Assembly (NCBI GenBank): GCA_022478985.1
Contig: JAKSZP010009614.1
Span: 17,735-81,734 of the forward strand
Reading direction: 5' to 3'
Length of the DNA: 64,000 nucleotides
Source: Massospora cicadina
Lineage: Eukaryota; Entomophthoromycota; Entomophthoromycetes; Entomophthorales; Entomophthoraceae
The position numbers were made by a program, and so were the translations under genes. Of this stretch, positions 1 to 10,198 are shown in pieces (the stretch's first letter is position 1; each line of letters begins with the position of its first letter). The notes below the pieces were generated by a model. That model saw nothing but the letters and a program-made list of their open reading frames with translations. It was not told the origin of the DNA and did no database searches.

Positions 1-264
1 AGGCTCACTGGGTGATACAGAAGCCCTAAGCCTGTCAGATACTGGAGTGAAACTCTTTGAAAGACCCCAACCCTCTTCAGATGTGCCATTACTTAAAAAA
101 GTAAATATGCCATCCCTGTAGAAACTATCATCTAGAAACCCCAAGGTTAGAATTGCCACCATAGGGTTCCCTGAGAAAAAAGGTTTTTTGGGCTTACATG
201 TATTAAACAATCAAGCTTCTTATTATTTAATTGCCCCTATTTGTGATATTTTCATGGCAAGAAT

Positions 265-560
265 CTTACGCAATTATAGATAATAGTGCACCCTCTACCA
301 TAGTATCAACAAAGTTGGTGGCTAAGCTACCTTTGTTACCTAGAGTGGAGCACTGGGTGGTATAGGGGACAGCAGGGGTGGAATGCACCATTTCAGAAAG
401 GGTGTTTAGTTCACTGCCTCTTCAGTTTGGATTGATTGCTATCTCTGCACTATCAATTGTGTTGACAAACCATAATTATGACATTCTGATTGGAGGATCA
501 TTCAAGCGCCATTTTTACGTGGTGGTTGCCATGGCTGAAATAAACATTCAAGATTCTTAG
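265..560 (+). pseudogene. Ty3-A aspartic protease remnant
   Basis: The retroviral-type aspartic protease matures the Gag-Pol polyprotein. The active-site segment is at about 274-321 and reads IIDNSAPSTIVSTKLV. The usual D-S/T-G-A has become D-N-S-A, so the essential Gly is lost. Downstream residues ending HNYDILIGGSFKRHF (about 470-513) match the NNYDLLIGTAFMRHY segment of Ty3-C, which is the flap-to-second-lobe region of this family. A stop separates the active site from the second half. The result is a non-functional remnant. Confidence 0.75.
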
Positions 561-1079
561 ATAAGGGATCCTAGTCTACTCCACCTCAAGCAGTGTGCCA
601 AAAGATTTCGCTAACGCCAACCAAGTTAACCTTTCATACCAAGACAATGTAATTCCCATCCACTAATGCAATTGAGAATAGAAAACTAAGGTCCCTCTTG
701 ACAAAATTTATGAGTATAAGAGGCTATCTCTACAATCTGAATACAACTTAACAATATCATCTGGTCACCAAGCCATAGTGGGAATGGCTTTAAAATACAT
801 ACCAGAGGGGCTATAAGGGAGGTCTTTGCCCCTGTCAGAATTCTGCCTTGAACACCATGTGGCTCAGGCATGATGCTAACAGGGCACAGAGAGATAAAAA
901 TGTTGCTGGAAAACTTGCAGAAGGATCCGCTGACCGTTCAGAGGCACCAGGTGGTAGCTTACCTACATTTAACCTCTGTCAATGAGGTCTGCAGTTTACA
1001 TAAAGCTCATATAGCTAGAGATTGGGATTTACACTGAGACTCTATCAGATAATGGTCTTGGTCCCAATAAAAACTTATA

Positions 1080-1925
1080 CGGGGTTATTGGAGGAGCAAA
1101 AGGATCATGTGATGGCACTATTTGGAAAATATCAAGAGACCTTCACCTCCAATGACCATGACTTGGGATTCACTTGAAGCGTTGTCCACCGTTTGGATGC
1201 TGGAGACCACGTCCCATCCAGTGCCAGATGATCTGCTATTTACAAGCTGTGTAGGAGATTGTTTCTAAAGAGATCAGGAGACTACTGGAGCAAGAATGTT
1301 GTAGCTATCCAAAAGACTCTGGGCTTCCCCGTGTTGATCATCATGAAAAAGGATGGGACCAGCTGAGTAGTGATGACTACCAAAAACTCAACAATGTTAC
1401 CAAAAAATCTCATACCCATTGCCAAAAATTGACAATGCCTTGGACCACTTGGACAGTGCCCATTATTTTCACGCCATGGACAATATCAGGTTACTAGCAA
1501 TTCATGCTACTGGAAGCCTAACAAGAGAAGTGCGCTATAATCACTTCTAAGGGGTTATTTCTGCCTACTCAAATGCCGCAGGGGTTATTTAATGCCCTAG
1601 CCACGTTTCAGAAGGCCATGGACACCATTATTAGAAGAACGCAAGCTATTGTGCATCCTCATTTACCTCAACAACATCAACATCCTCTTGAAAATTTTTT
1701 CAAAGCATTTAACTTATTTTGAGGAGATGATCCACTGACTAACGGTGACCAACATAAAAATTAAGCCCTGAAAATGAACTTCTTCAAGGAACAGATAGTA
1801 TATTTTGGGTTCGAGTAGACACCAAAGGACTTAGGTCACAGCCATCCAAGATAGAAACCATCAATAAGATGGCTTGACCAAGTATCAAAAGAGATATTCA
1901 AGTAATTTTAGGTATGTTCAGTTAA
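1080..1925 (+). pseudogene. Ty3-A reverse transcriptase remnant
   Basis: The RT of a Ty3-type Pol copies the genomic RNA. Frame changes are frequent, but short blocks remain: the linker before RT around 1090-1150 (compare Ty3-C 55620-55700), a PQGLFNALATFQKAM-like block near 1570-1620, and the catalytic turn at 1664-1675. That turn reads YLNN in place of YLDD, so both catalytic Asp residues are lost. The thumb block ending near 1925 resembles Ty3-C 56390-56470. It cannot be functional. Confidence 0.75.
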
Positions 1926-2470
1926 TACTGACGCTTTATGCCTAATTTTAGCTGTATTGAGGCCCCTCTCTCTGAACTTTTAAAGAAAGATGTCACATTT
2001 GTGTGGACAAAACGATGCCAGAATGCCTTTGATACTTTTTGGATGGCGTTGATTAATGCCCCAGTGCTGCAATATATGAACTTCAAGATTGAGTTCATCA
2101 TACATACTGATGCTTCCCTCTCCACCATGGGAGTGGTACTATCCAATGGAACGATGACAGTGTGGAGCACCTCATCAATTATTTCAGAAAAGATTAAATG
2201 TCATGAATGGAACTACACAGTGACTGGGTGGGAGTGCTTAGCTGTGATTTACGCTTATAAACCGTTCTAAGTGTACCTCCACGGAGTGAAGTTCAAGGTC
2301 ATGACCAACCACACTTCTTTGTGCTGGTTAATGAATCTCCAGGAGCTGAAGGGATGCCTCACACAGTGAGATCTCAAGCTCCAAGCATATATTTTTGAAG
2401 TATTCACCACCTCAGTGCAAAACACCAGAACGCTTGTTTATCATGACTAATAGAAGCCACCATAATGGTG
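1926..2470 (+). pseudogene. Ty3-A RNase H remnant
   Basis: RNase H removes the RNA strand during reverse transcription. The longest open stretch (1938-2270) covers the RT connection and RNase H start and includes IEFIIHTDASLSTMGVVLS; HTDAS holds the first catalytic Asp. The next block (2270-2400) has VKFKVMTNHTSLCWL, where family members have TDHASL, so this later Asp has become Asn. Ty3-C shows the equivalent residues at about 56640-56900. The segment is interrupted by stops after position 2270. Confidence 0.75.
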
Positions 2471-2639
2471 GACCAGTCTGATTTGATGTACAAAAAGATG
2501 ATCAGCAGCAAGTATGCCAATAAAGACTTCAATAATTCATGCATTAAATAGTATGAGGAAGATACTTATTCCAAAAATGATGAGATATACAAGAATACAA
2601 TGGTGCTAAAGTTTATCTTCCCAAAGCCCTCTGTTTTTG

Positions 2640-3660
2640 GATATTACCATGAACTTAAAATGTGGTAGGTTATGGAGGGATACATAGAATTTTACAGTTC
2701 CTGAAGCTGCATTATTACTGGGACAACATGCCCTTTTGATCTTCTTGAAACGATTTCCTGGTACAACCAATGCTAAGTTGAGAAGATTTATTACAAGAGG
2801 AACTCCTATTGTATGGTAAAACCCAATTCATTTGGCACACAGTATACATTGACGTTTTGGGGCCCTTACAGATGGGCGCAAATTTCTCCAAGTATATCAA
2901 GGTAATAATAGATCATTTGATGGAGTGGGTGGAAGAACAAGAGATAGAAGATCTAGGGGCAATAATCGCTGCAAAATTCCAAATGGAGTGCATCATTTAT
3001 TGCATAGCTGACCATGGTTCATATCCACAGACAATAGAACCAACTTCACCTCCCATGTCCTCCCTAAGATATGAATTAATGGCGATCTGCAGGGCACTAA
3101 TGAGTCAATACCACCCTAAGTCCAACATAACCATTGACGTGCTAACGGAACCCTAGTGATTATACTCAAAAAGCTTGCATAGCATCTCCTAACTGAGTTG
3201 AGCACCCTCATTCCACATCAATTTTTAGAAACAACACCAGCTATCACTGTGACTGGGAAGAGTCTCTTCCAGTTGCTTTAGAGTAGGCACCCATCCCTGT
3301 CTTGCTGCTCTATTCCTGTGTAGAGGATACCAGTGGAATAGATCTGCAACGCTATATTTAAATTTTGGTGTTTGTGCTAATTAAGCTCCTGCTGAAGCAT
3401 ACTCAACAAGACAGGCCAAAAAATCAAGGTCATGACTTTGATCAATGATGGCATAGTAGACTTTTGCAGCATTAAATAGGAAAAAGTGTCCTGTTCTAAG
3501 ATAGCACGGATTCAAATGAAGGAACAAACTAATTAATATATAGATTGGACAATTTGAAATAATAGAGAAGATGTCCACTGACGCTTATACAATCAAAGAG
3601 CTAGTGAGCAGCTGGAATATCACATGAGTGCAAGCTAAGTGTCACAAGCCATATAACCAA
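2640..3660 (+). pseudogene. Ty3-A integrase remnant
   Basis: Integrase inserts the cDNA. The region aligns with Ty3-C integrase: FIWHTVYIDVLGPLQMG (near 2830-2880) carries the first catalytic Asp. The second Asp block is degraded to IADHGSYPQ, and the third block YHPKSNITIDVL lacks the Glu. The C-terminal tail (about 3360-3660) still echoes the Ty3-C blocks AYTIK and KCHKPYNQ and ends in a stop just before the purine tract. Several frameshifts are present. No chromodomain is visible. Confidence 0.75.
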
Positions 3661-3661
3661 T

Positions 3662-3690
3662 AGAGGGAAAAAAGGGGAAAAGGGGGGAAG
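3662..3690 (+). other. Probable polypurine tract of Ty3-A
   Basis: An unbroken run of A and G, 29 nt long, sits just after the integrase stop, where plus-strand priming occurs in LTR elements. The expected TG start of a 3' LTR does not follow cleanly, so the LTR may be lost or too diverged to recognise. Confidence 0.5.
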
Positions 3691-3691
3691 A

Positions 3692-4100
3692 TAAAACTGG
3701 AAAAATTGATAAATATATAATTAATAACGTGTTTTTTATAGCAAAAAGTAAAGAAAGAATTGGCACCAACGTGGGGAGTGATCTGCCCACATGAAGGGGA
3801 GTCCCTCAAGGAATTGTTTATGGAGAACAGGTTTTAGGAGCCCGTGGACTGGGATAAATTAAATGCGGCGCCACCAGAATAGTATTGCTCAATCGTGAGG
3901 TGGGAAATGCCAGAAAGTTGATATGACAGAGCAATAGGTTTAACTATGCATATAGGTCAGTCATTAAATCAGCAACCAGAATAGTGTAATATAATTAACT
4001 AAAATTAAGGTATGGCAGTCAATTTACTGTTATGAAATCCAGTAGAAAATAAAGATATACTTATGATCTGCTATGATTTTACCAAAAAAATTAATTATAT
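3692..4100. other. Unassigned AT-rich segment with a PBS-like motif
   Basis: I see no coding region. At 3761-3777 the text TGGCACCAACGTGGGGA resembles the retroviral tRNA-Lys1,2 primer-binding site (TGGCGCCCAACGTGGGG), with one substitution and one missing base. No LTR end could be defined before it, so this is only a hint of another broken LTR element. Confidence 0.3.
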
Positions 4101-4110
4101 AAATTACAGG
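4101..4110. repeat. SINE target-site duplication, left copy
   Basis: AAATTACAGG directly precedes the SINE and recurs exactly at its right end. Confidence 0.85.
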
Positions 4111-4254
4111 TTTGGTAAGAGTGGTTAGCTGAGCGGGTAAAACTGCTTCCACCCCTAGTGCAGGTTTTGAGTTCGAAACCTGTACTAGCCAAAAAACATT
4201 CTCAGTGTGTGGTATATTAGTCCCAAGCTCAACCCACCTCGAGTAATTTAAAAA
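4111..4254 (+). mobile_element. tRNA-derived SINE (about 144 bp) with target-site duplications
   Basis: This short element has an internal RNA polymerase III promoter. Box A is TAGCTGAGCGG (4126-4136) and box B is AGTTCGAAACC (4170-4180), 44 nt apart start to start. Around box B, AGGTTT and AAACCT can pair as a T-stem, and the head ends in ..CTAGCC like a tRNA acceptor. A non-tRNA tail follows (about 4191-4247) and then an A-run. The same 10 bases, AAATTACAGG, flank it at 4101-4110 and 4255-4264, as expected for LINE-machinery insertion. The head has no clear acceptor pairing and a long anticodon region, so it is not a functional tRNA gene. Confidence 0.85.
4126..4180 (+). promoter_or_regulatory. 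Internal pol III promoter (box A to box B) of the SINE
   Basis: Box A TAGCTGAGCGG at 4126-4136 agrees with the TRGCNNAGYGG consensus. Box B AGTTCGAAACC at 4170-4180 differs from GGTTCGANNCC at the first base only. Confidence 0.75.
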
Positions 4255-4264
4255 AAATTACAGG
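4255..4264. repeat. SINE target-site duplication, right copy
   Basis: AAATTACAGG directly follows the SINE A-tail. Its leading A bases merge with the tail, so the exact left limit is ambiguous by a few bases. Confidence 0.85.
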
Positions 4265-4911
4265 ATTGGTTGATATTCAAACCCAGCGGTTGCAGCAACA
4301 AGCATAAAAGTGTTGAAAAAAACTAAGGAATGGGTTTTTTAGAGATTGACCAGAAATGTGACTCTTCCAGTGTAAAAAGGTTCTAGAAAAATTCCTAAGA
4401 TTAGTGGTAGAGCAACTCTATCATTACATAAAGATAGAATCTATAAAAAATCTGATTGTTTTTCATTTTATATTTTATTATATCAAGGGCTGGCGATCGC
4501 CATATTGCCATCCCATTGCATTAGTGGCCTAAAAGCTCTTGTGCTACCTTCTGACAGATTGCATTCTTCCGTTAGAAACTTGATACTGAAAATAAAGCTG
4601 GACAAGCTGAACTAATACTTCCACGCCCATTTCAATCCAAGCAGTAAGGTTCATGAAAGCAGTTTACCTATGCTGAACAAGGGCTAACAAAAAATGAACT
4701 AGCTGATTAAGCCCTTCCACAATTGAAGAAAACACTAAGAGAAATGAGTGAGAAGAAGATTCAGATTCTAAAAAAGAACTTGGGATATATGCAAAGGCCT
4801 TTTAAAATTTAGCAGCTCTAGAAACTTAAAAATTGCTACTGGAGAAACTAAGTTTAAATTTGCGCCTGAGCCACAGCTTCTCCCAATATTAGAATCCTGC
4901 TTGCTGAACAT
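4265..4911. other. Unassigned segment
   Basis: There is no recognised domain. A broken plus-strand reading with Leu/Lys/Glu-rich text is visible around 4600-4800 and could be a coiled-coil stretch of a gag or ORF1, but I cannot name it. Confidence 0.3.
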
Positions 4912-5298
4912 GATGCCTCTGCACTTACCTTGCTTACCCATGAAGAAGCTCCTCACAGTTCTTATGATAGAAATAAAACAGAAAAAGTGAATGCCTCAAT
5001 GCCCTTTTGTGCCTTTGCACTGACGCTCCTTTCTGTTCTGACATCATAATTTGAACAGACAACCCATATTCCTCAGTGCCCTTTTTGTGCCACCACAATG
5101 ACACTCCTCACTGTTCTGAAAACAGAATTATAACAGCCAATCCAAATTGCTCAGTCCCTTTTTATCTCTTTGCGCTAATGCTCCTCACTGTTCTGATGAT
5201 GAAATCAAAACATCCAACCCAAATGCCTCAGCTCCCTTTTCATTTCCTGTGCCAAAACTCCTTACTGCTCTGACAACAAAGTCACAGCCACCAAACCA
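4912..5298 (+). repeat. Five-unit tandem repeat, unit about 77 bp
   Basis: Units begin near 4912, 4989, 5066, 5144 and 5221. Each carries a core of the form CCTCA..CCCTTTT..., then CTCCTcaCTGTTCTGA, then an A-rich stretch ending CAACCCA. The last four are clear and the first is weaker. Unit lengths of 77-78 bp are close to 26 codons. One plus-strand reading gives a repeated peptide of the type PF...LLTVLTTK...P, now broken by stops. It may be a decayed coding repeat or a minisatellite. Confidence 0.75.
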
Positions 5299-7779
5299 AC
5301 TTTTATCCCTTTTACAAATTTTAGCACTACAAAACTTTTTTATATTAACTTTACTAATATTTTAGATTTTTCTGCCGACTTAAAATATTAATACCCTCAA
5401 TTAAAGTTTGTTATAAGGGCTTTAACAAATTGCCACCTGATTTTCAAGACCTCATCAAGCTTCCACTCTTCAGGACCAACTATGATATTGACTACTATGC
5501 TCATTGAAGCAAGATCACTTGGAAAGTTACCTGCCCACCTGACACGCTATCATTTTACCAAGCTTTCACCACCCATTCTATTCCGCCTACTGCTTTTCCA
5601 TTAGCCTCTTTTCTCTCAAAGCGAAATTGCTGGTTAATGCATTCAACTTAGTAAATTTACGGCTATTTGACAATAGGCTTGATGATTGGATTGCCACAAG
5701 CACTTTGTCTCCTTCTAATGTGCCTCCGCTCTTCCAAAATTACCTTCATATGCTCATATTGGTTGGCGCTTGCCAGGGTTATTGACCAGCTTTGCCAACA
5801 TGTATGTTTCAAATGGCAAATTTTCAACTGTGCCCTGCCCTGTCAATCTCATCCTATCATTATAAATGAAGATAGACTCCCATTAATCATGCATCTGACA
5901 CCTACATGCCAAACTTTCTTACTTTTTCACCTGCAATAGTTGCCACACCGCTTTGCTGCAACACATGACCAAGCGCCTTATTTATTGTCTTAATTTTTTG
6001 GTCAATCAACCCTAAAGATATTATCATCACCCCCCGTTGGCTCAAGGGGGATCTTTTGGGAAATGCACTAGGTCAGGTGAAGCAAAAACTTTAGGGTTAT
6101 TTTTTATTTATTACTATAAATAATGTCAATTTATTCTTATTGCTATTGACATTATGGTATACTTACTAATCAATTTTTAATTGGTATTGAGACCCAAAAT
6201 AATTATTATAATTTACCAAACAATGTTTTTGGCCCTAAAACCTTAAATCTCTAATAATTCCATATTTCAATTTACTGAGTGGTTTCCTTTAATAACGCTG
6301 AGTAATAACTCAGAAATTTTAGATTATCTTCCCACTAGTGCTCCAACGGTCTGATAAGATTAAAAAGAATGCCCACGCTGACTTATATCATCTTGATATT
6401 AAGCCTGAGGCTGTATTCGGTGTTTAACAACTCCAGTCGCCTCATTAACCACATTATGCCATTCATTATACCTTACTCTCTATTGGATTACTAATAGCAG
6501 ATAATGGAAGCCACTTAACTGTGCTACTTATATTAATCTCAGTCCATCCCTCAATGATGAATCCTGATATACTCCAACTCTAAACCTGGACTTTGTCATA
6601 AATTTCTACATTGCTGAATTTACTTCTACTATCACACGGGGTATGCTCCTTTCCTCATCAAAATCTTGATTCTCACTTGGTACTTTAGATAGTCTTCACA
6701 ATTAGATAAATGATATACCTTTTATTCCCTAAGATTAGTATAAATAGTTGTTTACCTCCTAATGCGTTGCTTTATCTATACCAGGAGCTTAGAGAGTGTT
6801 GGACTGGTTAACTGTTGTCCTGTGCAAGTAGCGCGTATAGTACCTAAAGTTACACTCTTCTAACTGCTTCTAACAACATTTATTATAAGATACACGCTTC
6901 CTTGCACAGTTTGTTTTAATAACGTTTCTTCCCTACTTATTAAAGCCCACCTCATTGACATTATCAAATCCAAACTCTAAAGGGGTTGATGCATGCTCTA
7001 AATCTGGTTACGCTCTGTGACCTGGGAAGAGGCCTCTTTAAGTAGGACATCAGATGATCAAGGACTGGCTGCTTTTAGGTCATAATGACTTATAAATCTA
7101 TGAAACACCCATTAAAGCATACATGCTCCTGAGTAATCAAGAGGGACCTTGCAACCATAACTTTTGGCTTCACGCAAGGCCATGGAGTATGTGAAGAAAG
7201 GGGAAGTCAAATGGAAATCATAGAAATGAGGTGTCCTTGATTGAGTAAAGTATAATGCTCATAATGTAAGACAGTCTACCAGAAAATCGCCCATGCCAGG
7301 ATGATCATGGTTGATGGTGAAGCAACAGAATATACTATTATGTGCAAAAGTTGGCTGAGGCATGATGATGATACATAATGAACGAGGTTCAACTTATGGT
7401 GAGAGTAAACATAGAGTGCCAATGAGGCATATCATTGGAAGAAACTCTCTAAATTGTTATAGTCATTGCTAGGAATGCACCAGAAATTCGTGTATTCATG
7501 CAATTGAGTCAGTTCCTGAAAACCAAATCCAATCATATGGTATTGGCCTTGAGCACCAAGGAACTCTCTCTACCAATTGAGAAAACCCCAACACAAAACG
7601 TAGCAGCCAATTCACAATCTTTACTAAGAATTATGAACTTCAGTAAGAGACATTACCAGATGAGTGAAATAATTAGATATGAGGAGCACAGCTTCCATGT
7701 ACGTTGAGGCCTTACCAGTGCTCCTTACTTCACTGCAACTGGTTCACAATATTATTTAGAAAACATTTATGGATGACAT
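5299..7779. other. Long unassigned, low-coding stretch
   Basis: I find no domain I can defend on either strand in about 2.5 kb. Short open stretches exist (for example 5667-5939 and 7498-7707) without recognised motifs. Text such as DLYHLDIKPEAVFGV near 6380-6425 vaguely recalls RT palms but has no supporting neighbours. The segment is most likely old, unrecognisable transposon sequence. Confidence 0.4.
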
Positions 7780-8554
7780 AATACAAAAACTTTTTTATTA
7801 ACTTCTCTTGAATATGGCGGCGTTTATTTCCATTCTTGGCTTTTTATTCTCATTAATAATGTCTAAAAAACTTGGCAGAGGGGTGATTTATCTTAATTGT
7901 ATCCTCATCATGCTAAAGGTCTGTGCTATAGGATATGGTTTCACAAACTGACTAATGTTGATTGTGGCATCCTTCATTTTTGTGTGCTCATTAGGGCACA
8001 CAATACAGATTGCTTTGTGGTATGAAACCATTATACTTCCCCCGCCGCACTGGGGCTGCATGAATCTAAGCACCACACATAATGGCCCAACCGCAGATGG
8101 GGTGGTTTGCATCACCCCAAAAATGACATATTCCTCACTTTTTGGTATACCAGGTAGCAAAGGCTACCCAGTCAGTTCAGAGTTATGGCTCCCATTCCTT
8201 ACTTCAGGGAATGAGATCAAGATGACCCCCAAGTTGGACTTAGTTGAAGATAGAGGATTGTCATAGCTTTACACAGCCATTTCTAGCCATTGCATGACCA
8301 TGGCCAGGGAGAATATCGCTTGGATCCCTTCTGTAGGGAATCTACGTTGGTTTCTGGAAAGCCATAGACCATACATCACCTCCCCCATATCGTTCACCAA
8401 GCCCTGAATCCGTCTTGTAAGCAAGCAGACTTAGAGGGACATACGAAATCAGGAGCTCTGTCCATGCAAGATGACCAGATGATAACTTACAACCTAGTTG
8501 GTATGCTTCATACCATAGGAGAACACTTCACACAGCTTCCGCTGCTGGACACTC

Positions 8555-8640
8555 CATATAGATTTGTTTTGCCGTCTCCTACCCTCCACATGCCTTACAG
8601 GTATACAGAAAGTCACCCTCATTAAGCTTACTCCACTTGC
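8555..8640 (-). pseudogene. LINE-J C-terminal zinc-binding (zf-RVT) remnant
   Basis: On the minus strand the text reads YTCKACGG, a stop, then ETAKQIYMECP, matching the C-x2-C-x(n)-H/Q-x4-C spacing of the zinc-binding region found after the reverse transcriptase of L1-type elements. Its role is thought to be nucleic-acid binding during target-primed reverse transcription. The expected His is replaced by Gln and a stop lies inside the motif, so it is non-functional. Confidence 0.6.
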
Positions 8641-9436
8641 TTAGAGTCGCCCCAGTGATCACTATGTTGCTGCATAGTTGAGAGAAAGTCTTTACCTGTA
8701 TAAGCCAGCATCCTTTAACCCCTTTCCCTCACAGGTCCATCAGGCCAGGTCGCATTTTTCAAGTGATCCGGGACAAGAACTTGAGCAGAGCTATCTATCT
8801 TGTAACTTCTGGAACCTGGCGGTTGTGAACTCTAAGAGGCAGACACCATCACCACATCCCACCTTTAGCCAGTCCCAAAGGACGAAGAGGCTTTCCCATC
8901 TGGGGTACCTCCAACCTTCTCTTCCTTGCAGGAACACCCTCTGATACTGCCCTCCACGACCTTCTGAACAGCTTCCCCAGCCTCTAATGCGTCTAGAGAA
9001 GGAAATGCTTCCTTCCAGAAAGAATGCAGTTTATTTGCTTCCACAACATCCCATGCCTTCCTTACCAGCATCTTGGAGGCACTGGCAACATTATTTCTGC
9101 TTCCACCCTAAGCACTTTATGGCCATCGCCATCAAGGAGGTCCCCCCAGTGAACCGCCCCAATAATGTGCTTAAAGTCATTAAGCAGACGATGTTCCATC
9201 TCCAGTCCTCAAGCTCCTCCTAAAAGGGGAATTGCAGTTCCTTTCGATGGCCCACTCTCCACCTTCTAATCTACCCTTGTGCCTGCCCAAGCTCTAAAGT
9301 AATCCTTTCAGTAGCCTAGTAAGTTCCCCACGCATGGAATATCCCCTTGATTAATTACTCAGCTAACACCAAGATCTTTGTTGTTTTTTTCTATGCAAGC
9401 CTTAACATGGTAGTCCTTCACTATTGGAAACCAACA

Positions 9437-9441
9437 AATGG
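9437..9441. repeat. Ty3-L target-site duplication, left copy (AATGG)
   Basis: AATGG abuts the first base of the left LTR and recurs right after the right LTR at 15631-15635. Confidence 0.9.
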
Positions 9442-10180
9442 TGTAGGAATCCAGCTTAGTTATTCTCGCTTGGTGCTATGCCACTAGATCCCACAAAGAA
9501 TTTTAATAAAATAAAAATAGAAAACTTATAAAAATTGGTTTTTATGATTTTTAATATGAGCGCGGGGGTAAAAATGAGAAGCAATCCCTTTCCAACTTTC
9601 AACAATTAATATTTATACTTTTTGAAGGTCAGAGGGATTTGTGGATAGGTTTGGAATAGCTTCGGTGCTTTCCAATTTAAGTAATATGGGTGTCAATCCT
9701 ATCAGATCTTGGGAATGTTAGTTACTTTTAGTAAATGGACGTTGGGGTTTTGGGGCAGAATATGCCCATGCGGCAGGGTTTTGATGTACCCCAACCAATC
9801 ACCACTTGAGAAATTTTTCTCACCTTGGGGGCCTGCTGCTACACCTATAAAAGGGGTGGCCCCCACGCAGGTGTGGTGAAAGACTCAGTGATGGTTGGGG
9901 GAGTACATTCCTCTGGTTTCCCCGGAGTCTGTTGTGCAATTGATGAAATCTGATCATTTGATTTGATTAAATATGCCCATGCGGGTTTAGAACTGGTGTC
10001 GCCCCAATTTATAGGGTTCCACCAAGAATTGACCAGGGTTTTTGGCTATTCTCATCAACATTTTCATTAAATTGGCACATAATGGCATCAGGGAATCGCA
10101 AATGGCCAACATTTCCCTTTTTTGGTGAAACTCAACCTAAAACAATCTTATTTTTGAGCTGCAAAGATAAATGTCTGACA
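9442..10180 (-). repeat. Ty3-L 3' LTR (739 bp)
   Basis: On the plus strand it begins TGTAGGAATCC and ends ATGTCTGACA. It aligns over its whole length with 14894-15630, with scattered substitutions and small indels. A TATAAAAG motif is present at 9846-9853 on the plus strand, antisense to the element. Confidence 0.95.
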
Positions 10181-10198
10181 TCAACCCCCTCAAGAATG
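10181..10198 (-). other. Probable polypurine tract of Ty3-L
   Basis: Read on the minus strand, CTTGAGGGGGTTGA lies immediately upstream of the 3' LTR, the normal site for plus-strand priming. The run is short and contains T, so it is a weak match. Confidence 0.55.

Larger units (their letters stand above)
1..3690 (+). mobile_element. Ty3-A: degenerate Ty3/gypsy retrotransposon, 5' part outside the window
   Basis: Protease, reverse transcriptase, RNase H and integrase remnants follow one another in the normal Ty3/gypsy order on the plus strand. They align segment by segment with Ty3-C (52813-58762), which shows where each domain should be. All frames are broken by stops and indels, so no product is expected. 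The left edge of the window cuts the element before the protease. Its gag and 5' LTR are not visible. A purine tract at 3662-3690 follows the last coding trace and is the likely 3' polypurine tract. I could not recognise the 3' LTR that should come next. Confidence 0.8.
7780..9441 (-). mobile_element. LINE-J, 3' portion (right part lies beyond Ty3-L)
   Basis: This minus-strand sequence continues the LINE that is interrupted at 9441/15636 by Ty3-L. It holds the region after the RT thumb and a zinc-binding motif near 8555-8640 (TCKACGG, then ETAKQIYMECP: Cys-x2-Cys...Cys as in the zf-RVT domain). A block near 8340-8400, DMGEVMYGLWLSRNQRRF, is typical of sequence after zf-RVT in L1-type LINEs. 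The last few hundred bases (7888-8160) stay open but I cannot assign them; an RNase H tail is possible. The T-run near 7790 on the plus strand may be the A-tail. Confidence 0.65.

Noticed and set aside
3761..3777. Lysine-tRNA PBS of a retrovirus-like element
   Set aside because: The motif is close to TGGCGCCCAACGTGGGG, but I find no LTR end before it and no gag or pol after it. It is kept only as a note.
4111..4190. A functional tRNA gene
   Set aside because: Box A and box B are good, but the acceptor ends do not pair well, the middle is too irregular for an anticodon arm, and the unit is flanked by TSDs and an A-run. A SINE head explains it better.
6340..6720. DIRS- or Ngaro-type reverse transcriptase
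   Set aside because: A single short block (DLYHLDIK) is not enough, and no neighbouring RT motif or tyrosine recombinase is legible.
7888..8160. RNase H domain at the end of LINE-J
   Set aside because: The position would fit some L1-type LINEs, but none of the RNase H catalytic blocks can be read.
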